Positions 56,401 through 64,000 of a stretch of DNA of 64,000 nt are shown here, one piece after another. The position numbers were made by a program, and so were the translations under genes. The notes beneath the pieces were generated by a model. The model was not told the DNA's origin and ran no database searches. It was given only the letters and a program-made list of their open reading frames with translations. Every line of letters begins with the position of its first letter. Position 1 is the stretch's first letter. This DNA is from Limonium bicolor (taxonomy: Eukaryota; Streptophyta; Magnoliopsida; Caryophyllales; Plumbaginaceae). The stretch is from contig CM041783.1 of assembly GCA_023374045.1 (NCBI GenBank), forward strand, positions 96,569,298 to 96,633,297, given 5' to 3'.

Positions 56401-59049
56401 TTCAATTAAAAAGTACTTTCGGCATCTAAAAGCAATCATCTACATTTGTCACAATGCAAGAAAATGCAAAGACTTCCATCAATAATTTCAGTTTATATTT
56501 TCACAAATATGCTAAAACAGCCTCAGATATCACGATCAAAGTGTCATGTTTCTGCATCTTTGAATCCTTTCAAACTTTAAATAGCAGCATTGCCAAAATT
56601 CTTTTCTGAAATGAATAATTTCACTTCATTATATGTGTGTCATCTGTTTGTTTAAATACACCATGCAGCTACGGTTCAGAGCTTTAAATACTATGGCAGG
56701 TCAAGAAAATCGTCCTAAAGAAGTATCTTCGTTATTATCAGTTTTTAACTAAAATCAACACTATCAATTACACTACAATACATTTATCATGTAAGCAGTT
56801 TTACAAATACTTTGTTTCTGTTTCATAATTTGTTTCTGTTTCGTGCTTTGTTTCTATTTCATACTTTGTTTCCGCATCATATATTGAAGTATTCAGTATA
56901 TAAGCATCGCCTATGACTAAGTTCTCATTTATACTCATTCTCTGCTACTTTATAAAGGCTGGTTATTCTGAATGAAACTTGGAGCAACTCCGAAGGCTTG
57001 CTAATAGCCAAAATCAAATGTTTTGCTCAGTTACGCTGGTGGTTTGGGGAAACTTAGACAAATGTTTTATCCTCTATTTTACCACTAATATGATTTCTGT
57101 TTGAGTGCATTTTTTGTCATCTACTTAGCGTCGACAGCTAAAGGGTCCCATCTTTCCGATTATCTATGAGGAGTGTACTTCAGTTGTTTGCTTCTGTGCT
57201 TTTATAGGAGCAGATTTAAAAACCTGTAACCAGGTCCCATCTTTCGTCCTTTGCTACTATATGGGCAAACTGATTTCAGCCTTTATTGAGTACTTTTCTA
57301 ATTTCAAGATTCAAATTGTTGCTGTTATATGTGCTTCCTTTCAAAAATTCTAACCATTTTATAATGCTGAAACATGTTGTTTTACGTATCTCTTCTTACA
57401 GCAATATTTTAAAATTCTCTGAATTGTCTTCTGTTGAGTTGTTTTAAGTTGTTTAAATAACGGTCTGCTGCACTGTATTAGGTGATTATTATGTTAGACA
57501 GTACAAATCTATAGGAGCATAAGGTCTTGAGTTAAACAGCCATCAAGCTAGGAATATGATAGGACTGTATGCTTTATCTACTCACGTTTCATTGCTTGAG
57601 TAAGTTATCAGCAGCCCCAGTTTTTTGTTTCAGATTAGTTCAAGCCTAGATAATTTTTGTTGCTATGAATTGATACCCTGAGAAACAAATCTGAAATCTG
57701 TTGAAAGTTCCTCACGAACAGTCTTGTTCAGTAAAAACATATCTTCCCCCGATTAGTATTAGAACCACATCTACTGTAAATTGGCTATCTCTTCCAGCAT
57801 CACCTCTACGCTTTTTACTTTCTTAAGATGCAGCTATATTAAGGTTCAGTGAAAATTGTTCCAGATACCTTCAAAAAAGCACATAAAGGTTGATTCACAA
57901 TCTAAAAGCACTTCTCTGCGTATTCAAACTAAGTAGGGTCACAGCGGTTTAAATTTTTGTACAGGCCACTTAAATTGCATGTTTGAAAGGTTTCGTCTCT
58001 TGTCAATAATATACCGAATATATTTATTCAATCTTTTCCTCTGTTTAAAATGCACCAAACTGGAAAAAACTACTATGAGTTGAAAACATGTTCATCATAT
58101 AGCATTGACTTTGTTGCCTCCTTTAGTTTTTCAGGAAATACTAAGCTTTGTATCAGTTCTTAACCTGCGAGAATAAACACAAATGCCACCGAAGTCAGCA
58201 AAGATAGACTTTCACTCTTGCTATGTCTACCTCAAAAGGAAAAGAGAAGTTCATAGAAAGCTACATTCTCAAAATCTCAAGGGCAACCTTAAGTGTAAAA
58301 AATGTCGAAGACCTTCAGAGAACCAACTCCTGGCTTCAGACCTGTAAAGAAAGCTCGGACTGCTTCAAAAGGTCGATATTAGGCACGCCGGGAAAGTACT
58401 CAGTTGAAAGGGCCACTGTTTAAATTCCAAAACCGGGAGGTCATTACCACCGAGCAATGATCCTTGGCTAGCATATGATTCTACGTTACTAGGAGATGAA
58501 GTATCCGGCTACCAACCGCGCATGCGCATAGGAATGGTGGAAACAAGACCAGGCACGACGTGAAAGGGGGGCCCCAAGTGATACCTTCAGCCAATGATAT
58601 TACTGATGCGCAGAATAATAATGCTTCCTTTACCGATCGGGCACTTGTTAGAGGAGTGTTCGAGTCCGGGAAATACCCTCATTCTATTCCAGGCGATAGT
58701 TTGTTTCTGACCAAGTATTAGATAGTCAAAACAGGAAGTCACAAGTTAAAAAAGAAAAAAGAAAGACACCAGACGGATGGTGGACAAAAATCAAAAGTTC
58801 TTGACAAAATCTTTGCCTTAGCTGTCGGTCAAAACTCAGCAGTAGAGTGTGCAGGGCAATTCAAATCCACCTACAACTAATTAAGAGCTCTTTTCACTCT
58901 CAACTGGTCAAGCTGAGAAGGGAAAATTAATATACATCCATCTGGAAAAAGGAACCCGCATTCTAAGCTCAAGGGAACATAATATTTTTATTATTGTGGT
59001 TCATGCTTTTCTTCAGGCACCCGCACGGTATCAACAAGAAGGAGGGGCT
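53472..59049 (+). other. Interior of element E, right part: no recognisable gene
   Basis: AT-rich non-coding DNA over 5.5 kb. A GC-richer stretch (54270-54960) is full of GACCGGGC-type words and gives a 98-residue frame (54478-54774) that is Pro/Ser/His-rich repeat sequence rather than a domain. Between 55000 and 58150 I see no open frame, repeat array or RNA gene. An AAGAAGGAGGGGC purine tract at about 59036-59049 is a candidate polypurine tract. Confidence 0.5.
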
Positions 59050-59114
59050 TTTTTCTGCAAGTATGGCCCGGTCACATAAGATTTGTCCAAGTATGGCCCG
59101 CGCTCACACCACAA

Positions 59115-59500
59115 ACATGCCTTGAAAAGTAACACCTTTAGGCTATCATGCCTTGAAAAGTAACACCTACAAGCTAACATACCTTGAAAAGTAACACCTA
59201 CAGGCTATCATGCCTTGAAAAGTAACACCTACAGGCTAACATACCTTGAAAAGTAACACCTACAGGCTATCATGCCTTGAAAAGTAACACCTACAGGCTA
59301 TCATGCCTTGAAAAGTAACACCTACAGGTTATCATGCCTTGAAAAGTAACACCTACAGGCTATCATGCCTTGAAAAGTAACACCTACAGGCTATCACGCC
59401 ATGAAAGTAACAACTTGGGCTATCATGCCCGGCCAACATGCCAACTTGGGCTATCATGCCCGGCCAACGTGCTCACTTGGGCTATCATGCCCGGCCATCA
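59115..59500 (+). repeat. Tandem array, 31-bp unit, plus a related CTTGGGCTATCATGCCCGGCC array
   Basis: About nine near-identical copies of ATGCCTTGAAAAGTAACACC plus TACAGGCTATC, then three copies of a 30-bp unit with CTTGGGCTATCATGCCCGGC at 59413-59500. The units abut without unique spacers. Confidence 0.9.
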
Positions 59501-60477
59501 TGCCAACCAAAAACCCATCTCTGGATCCATCAGGAACTCTGGTCGTCTGTAATGGGCGAATTGTTAGATGTGGGATGTCGCACCATACTTGAATCACAAG
59601 TAAGATCCTTTGGCTAGCAGAAGCAAAGTTGGGAAAATATATCATCTTTATTCTCCATTTAAGGGAATTATCATCCTTTGGCTAGTGTGATCAAGGATTG
59701 GGTCATTATATTATTAGAACCTTTGGTCTTCTTTACGATAATCTTATTCCGGACCTCTGGATTTTGGCCTTCTTAAATATTATATATCAGAACATTAGGG
59801 GATTCATCCATCAAAATATTATGGGATTCATCCATCAAGATATTTTGGGAATGGTCTATCAAGATATATTATCTCAAAGACTTATGTCCCAGAATTTCCA
59901 ATTTGTCAGATTCATAAAAAAGACACTTGTGGGACTTTTGATTGTACCAACCTTTTTTGTAAGTTCATTTTTCTTTGAAAAAGCTAAAGAAAAAGAACTT
60001 GTGGGACTAGGAGATAGGAGAAAAGAAAGGTAGAAAACATGTAAATTCTTATCTTTTTTTTTGTAAGTCCCACTTTTTAAAAGTTCCAAAGAGTAGAACT
60101 TGTGGGACTGATGAAGAGGGCAAAAATATGACAAAGACAGAAGAGCCAAAATGGCCCAGACCCCGGGCCTCCTTCAGGACCTTGTACAGGCTCCAATTTG
60201 GGCACAAAGCATCAATCCGGATCCTAGGCCTCATGGCCGGGTTCGCATCCCGCATCGCGTACTATATGACCGGGTCCCGGATCCCGCGCTTGGCACTCTT
60301 CAACCGGGTGCCGCATCCCGCGTCTAGTATTCCGCATCCGGGCGTAGTACCTCATACCCCACACTTTTGGACCGGAAGGCTTTACATGGGGGAAAGTGCC
60401 AAAATTAGGAGGGTTGCTCCAATAATGTAATACCACATGTACAAGGGTTGAGAGATAGACTTCACCCTAGAAAAGTC

Positions 60478-60485
60478 TATAAATA
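60478..60485 (+). promoter_or_regulatory. TATA box of LTR E (3' copy)
   Basis: TATAAATA, the same context as at 13914. Confidence 0.65.
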
Positions 60486-60713
60486 GTGATGGGGGCTCAT
60501 TTGTAGGGGGACACAATATTAGAAGAGAGAGAAAACACTAGAGAGCTCTCTAAAGTTGTAATACCAAAGAAAAGAATAAAGATGTTGTCAAGAAGTGGAT
60601 GTAGGCTGGATTATTGGCCGAACCACTATATTTCTTGGTATTTGGGTTATGATCTTGGGATGTTAACGTATGGATTAGGATATTAACGTATGGAACCAAA
60701 ATATATGTTTTCA

Positions 60714-61670
60714 GGTGTCCTAGGTCATTCCACGTTGTCTCCTTGGAAATGACCAGCCCCTCTAGCTCAAAGTTTATGGTTATGCATATCCAGGATTTCG
60801 TTATGTTGGTGTGGATGCCTTGAACTGTGGAAATGAGGTAGTCATCGTCTTCGTCACTCTGGAGAGGTCCTAGCTGTCTCATGTGTTCTTTGAGCAGCTC
60901 TGTGTAGACAGGGATAGGCTCCTGGAAGATGTCTACCCATCCTTGGAACTCCAATAGCTCGATGATCTGTCCCAGACCCATCTTTTCCATCCACTCCATG
61001 TCCACCTCTTGGATAAGACCGGACAGGATCGGTCATTGACATTCTCAGCCTTGATCAAGGTCGGCTCAAGCTCCTTGAGTTTCTTGAGGTGCTTTAGAGA
61101 TTAAGGTGGTTAAGGCTTGGCAACGGCCTTCTTGGCTTGAAAGAGCTCTTAAAGCTCTTTAGCGTGTGGAGAAAGGACCATCTTCTCTTTGTTTTTTTCC
61201 TTCTTTAATTTCTCATGCTCCACGTGCGTGAGTATGACAGGTGATACCGATTCTGTGTTGCTATCTTCAACCTGAGGCTGTCGTTGAGGTGTCGGGGACC
61301 TGTTGATGAGTGGCTCCCCAAACACGGCGGTGAGATTCGCCTCTTCCTCTGAGTTAGCTACTTTCTCTTTGTGTATCTCCTCTACTGAAGCATCTTTTGC
61401 GCTGGTTCATCATGTTGAACCTCATCTTCCTCTAGTTGTTGTGCAACTGCCTCGATCTCAGCTGAGGGAGTGGCTTCTTCTTCATTGGAGAAGTGCAGTC
61501 GTCGAGTGGCTTTTTCTGGGGTAGAGTAAGATTTTTGTGGTGTTGTTGGCTTTTGAGCACGCTTTGATGCGCGTGTCACATGACCAGTTGTAGAGGTGGA
61601 ATGGCTCTTGGGTTTGTTTTTGGATCGTTTTGTGGCGATATTGGTGGTTTTTAGTGAAGGAGCGGGAGAA
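60714..61670 (-). pseudogene. Accessory (envelope-like or plant transposon-domain) ORF remnants of F
   Basis: The upstream part, 61675-61382, encodes a Ser/Thr/Lys/Arg-rich leader (MSSPAPSLKTTNIATKRSKN) with a cluster of acidic residues, then loses frame. Further sequence to about 61080 stays readable in pieces. The distal part, 61005-60714, encodes MDMEWMEKMGLG...FQGWVDIFQEPIPVYTELLKEHM and STVQGIHTNITKSWICITINFELEGLVI. This pattern (a YxELxxE helix followed by STVxGxxxxIT) recalls the putative plant transposon domain found in many plant retroelement accessory proteins. The frame is cut by the end of LTR E after TWNDLGHL. The assignment is from memory, and no transmembrane segment is visible. 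Confidence 0.45.
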
Positions 61671-62144
61671 GACATTTGTGGATTTTCTGTGGGAGTAGGG
61701 TTAGGAAGAATAGTATGTTTGAAGGTGCTGGATTCAATGAGGTAGTAGGTTATAGGAATATGAGTTCTTATATATTTTTACCTCACTAGCTTGTAGTTCG
61801 CCTTCTTATACTACTTTGATCATGCGTTGTTCTTCCTGTTGTTTGGTCAGATGAGCTAGTGATTCAGTCGGTTGTATATCGGCCACTTGTTGTGAGGAAG
61901 CTTCCTCGATAATTTCTTTAGCCTTTGATCAAAGAGCAGTCTTGGGTGCCATTTTTGGTTTAGAGGATTTGTACTGGACTTTAGAACTTTTTGATCGGGT
62001 GTTTGTTAGCGGCTATGAGGCAAGGGTTCTTTGCACTAAATCTCACGAGAGTGTTTGTAAGAGAGAAGGGAAAATGCTCTGAGTGCTTAGAGAGATTAGA
62101 GAGAGTGAGGGCAATAGTGTGACAAGTGTAAAACTCCCATCGCC

Positions 62145-62152
62145 CTTTTATA
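62145..62152 (-). promoter_or_regulatory. TATA box upstream of the accessory ORFs of F
   Basis: TATAAAAG on the minus strand, in CTATAAAAGGGCGATGGG, followed by a CT-rich leader (TCTCTCTAATCTCTC) and an ATG at about 61952 (MAPKTAL, then stop). This is the layout of a plant promoter and could belong to an LTR or to an internal accessory promoter. Confidence 0.5.
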
Positions 62153-62445
62153 GATTTTGAGTAACGGTCGGTGACCGCTCCTCGTCCGCTCGCTGACATG
62201 TCCCAATGGTACTATTCATAACGGGCAGCGGTCGTGACAGGCTATCATCGATCGTTGGTAATTTTCCCGTTTCTACCCATTGTACTTATCTCTAAACTAA
62301 CCTCACTTTGTGGAAAATGACATATCTGTTTCAAGTAGTCGTTTGACATAATTTCAATGCATTACACTGATTGTTGAATACTGAACGACAATATAATAGG
62401 TGTTGCTCACATGTTGGTGACCGATCATGGCAAATATAAGACAGT

Positions 62446-63568
62446 TTAATTGTGAGTAATGAATATCATTCCAAAATCATGATCAATCTTAGTAAACCTT
62501 TCTCTACTTAATGGCTTATTAATGATGTCAACTAGTTGGTCTTTAGTAGAAATATTCTTTAAACCAACTAATTCCTTTTCATAATAATCTCTAAGAAAGT
62601 GATGTCTAATGTCAATATATTTGGTACGAGAATGATGCACATGATTTTTGGAAATAGAGATGGCACTTGTATTGTCACACATAATTGGTAATGTACATGT
62701 TTTAATTACATAATCACCAATTTGTTGTTTAAGCCATAGGAGTTGAGCACAACAACTTGCCGCAGCTATGTATTCAAATTCAGCTGTTGAGATGGCAACA
62801 CTTTGTTGTTTCTTTGATCCCCATGCAATCAGACATGACCCAACAAAGAATGTTGTCCCTGACGTGCTCTCTCTATCGGTGATATATCCTTCATAGTCTG
62901 CATCTGAAAATCCTACAACGTTACAGTTAGTGAACTTAGGATAAAAGAGACCAAGATTCATGGTTCCTTTTAAGTAACGCAGGATTCTTTTTACAGCCGT
63001 GAGGCGACTTTCTCTTGGATCTGCTTGAAACCTGGCACATAAGCTAACACTATACATAATGTCAGGTCTACTAGGAGTTAAATATAGTAGAGAACCAATA
63101 ATCTCTCTGTATGATCGCTGGTCGACCGGTCGGTCACCAGTCAAGATGCCCATCTTAATGCCAACTGCCATTGGTGTGTCAAACGTTTTACATTCCTCCA
63201 TTCCAAATCTCTTTAGCAAATCCTTTACGTACTTCTCTTGGGATATGATAGTCCTTTCATCATTTTCCTTGACTTGAAGTCCTAGAAAGAACTTTAACTC
63301 CCCCAGATCACTCATCTCAAATTCCTTTTTCATCAATGCTTCAAATTTTTTTCAATATTTCTCATCAGAGGCTCCAAAGATTATATCACCAACATATACT
63401 TACACAATTAAGAAATCCCTTTTGTTGTTGTACACAAACAACGTTTTATCCACCTTTCCTCTTTTGAATTGGTTTTCCAAGAGATAGGAAGAAAGACGAT
63501 CATACCATGATCTTGGAGCTTGTTTGAGCCCATAAAGAGCTTTGTCGAGTTTAAGTACCATGTCCTTT
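62446..63568 (-). pseudogene. Ty1/copia reverse transcriptase and RNase H remnant
   Basis: The minus strand starts inside RT with LDKALYGLKQAPRSWYDRL, and then YVGDIIFGASDE, the place of the catalytic YVDD, where the first Asp is Gly. Stops at about 63401 (GTG TAA GTA) and about 63354 (TAT TGA AAA) break the frame; from 63336 a 296-codon frame follows with FFLGLQVKE, GSLLYLTPSRPDIMY, RYLKGTMNLGLFY and then RNase H (SDADYEGYITDRESTSG, AWGSKKQQSVAISTAEFEY, CDNTSAISISKN). It ends at 62446. The remnant has no active RT. Confidence 0.92.
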
Positions 63569-64000
63569 TGTTATACCCAAAATTTTGACCCCCCTGGTTA
63601 AGGTCTGTAAGGCTTTGGTGTTGTAAGAGGCACTTAAATCTAATCATGAGGGATTCCGGCTCGATCGGCACATTCCGGGGCATTGGGAGCAGTTTCGTCA
63701 TCGTTAGGGGTGTTTTCGTAATTTTTAAGGCTACCCAAGACCTCCTATAGGCTTTCTCTCATCTCTAAAAGACGCTCAAATCAACTTGAAATGCTTTGAA
63801 ATTTTAACCCATGATAGAGGATGACATTTAGGGCATAATGGCGTCGGAATTTTGATTTTTCGAATTTCTAATAATTTTCTAGCAATTTCTGATTGAATAT
63901 GACGTGAAATTGAATTTAAAAATATTCCAATATTCCAAAAATTCTATTCCACTTCAGAAAATCATAATTGCCATCCTTGACACGTGGCTAAAATTTCACA
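63569..64000 (+). repeat. LTR G (start only), related to LTR D
   Basis: TGTTATACCCAAAATTTTGACCCCCC interrupts the copia RT and parallels the start of LTR D (26297, 33414). It then diverges but keeps the phrases ATAGAGGATGA...TTAG.GCATAATGGCGTCGGAATTT. It runs off the window. Confidence 0.75.

Larger units (their letters stand above)
13534..60713 (+). mobile_element. Element E: non-coding LTR element split by element C
   Basis: The end of the 5' LTR (13534-14149) and the end of the 3' LTR (to 60713) are near-identical over about 600 bp and finish ATATATGTTTTCA or ATATACGTTTTCA. The interior lies at 14150-14468 and 53477-about 59050, joined across element C by its AAAGT target duplication. The right LTR end abuts a minus-strand open frame of copia element F. 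No gag or pol can be found in the interior, so E looks non-autonomous. Its left boundary is lost in the gap. Confidence 0.7.
59050..60713 (+). repeat. 3' LTR of element E (left boundary approximate)
   Basis: The part 60112-60713 matches the 5' LTR end at 13534-14149. The start is inferred from the purine tract just upstream and is uncertain, because the corresponding part of the 5' LTR lies in the gap. It includes the tandem arrays at 59110-59500, a TATA box at 60478 and AATAAA at 60575. It ends TTTTCA at 60713, directly against the copia accessory open frame. Confidence 0.6.
60714..63568 (-). mobile_element. Element F: degenerate Ty1/copia (SIRE-like) element
   Basis: On the minus strand, copia RT and RNase H (63568-62446) are followed by a promoter-like region and by accessory open frames running to 60714, where element E is inserted. 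LTR G interrupts RT at 63569. No LTR of F can be identified. The SIRE-like assignment rests on RNase H wording (AASCCAQLLWLKQQ) and on the accessory frame downstream of pol; both are impressions. Confidence 0.7.

Noticed and set aside
1..64000. tRNA, rRNA or snoRNA genes
   Set aside because: No stretch with recognisable tRNA boxes or rRNA wording was found by eye; the tRNA-like strings are primer-binding sites.

Overview
The window is plant nuclear DNA, probably from a eudicot with a large repeat-rich genome. It shows no host gene, rRNA or tRNA. Almost everything belongs to retrotransposons nested inside one another, in plant lineages: chromodomain Ty3/gypsy elements primed by initiator tRNA-Met, an element with an Ogre/Tat-style primer site, a SIRE-like Ty1/copia element and an L1-type LINE. 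A run of 500 N at 13034-13533 is a scaffold gap. LAYOUT: (1) 1-3755, 3' end of Ty3 element A (+), integrase/chromodomain tail plus part of its 3' LTR. (2) 3756-13033, element A2 (-), same family, inserted in the LTR of A: 3' LTR, pol, an AlkB-type dioxygenase exon and gag zinc-knuckle exons; its gag start and 5' LTR are missing at the gap. (3) 13534-60713, element E (5' LTR end 13534-14149; 3' LTR about 59050-60713), split by element C. (4) 14469-53471, element C, a non-coding LTR element (TSD AAAGT), itself carrying a 5'-truncated LINE (14925-18052) in its 5' LTR, element D (26297-35454, TSD GGATG) in its interior, and element B (36499-50687, TSD CTAAT) in its 3' LTR. (5) 60714-63568, minus-strand copia element F, with a disrupted accessory ORF near the junction with E. 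(6) 63569-64000, start of another LTR (G) inserted in the copia reverse transcriptase. MAIN RESULT: elements A2 and B both carry, between the gag zinc knuckles and the protease, an exon encoding an AlkB/ALKBH-type Fe(II)/2-oxoglutarate dioxygenase. It has HxD...H; RxNxTxR is in frame in B and lies just beyond a one-base frameshift in A2. In both elements the end of gag has a 5' splice site (CCAG/GTACC), the AlkB exon is preceded by an AG acceptor, and the protease exon has a second AG acceptor. All three junctions share phase 1, and the AlkB exon ends with its own stop codon. The sequence therefore predicts a splice choice between a Gag-AlkB protein and a Gag-Pol polyprotein in which AlkB is skipped. 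Gag itself appears to contain at least two further introns. Exon reading frames are conserved between the copies while the intron sequences are not. HOW THE PARTS WORK TOGETHER: B and A2 represent an autonomous chromovirus design (Gag, PR, RT, RNase H, IN, chromodomain, plus AlkB). C shares their primer-binding-site hairpin, polypurine tract and LTR-end motifs but has no pol, so it looks like a passenger mobilised in trans. D and E are also non-coding or nearly so. B has nearly identical LTRs yet several one- or two-base frameshifts, so some of those breaks may be assembly error rather than decay. All splice models and family assignments were made by eye and have not been tested against RNA or databases.
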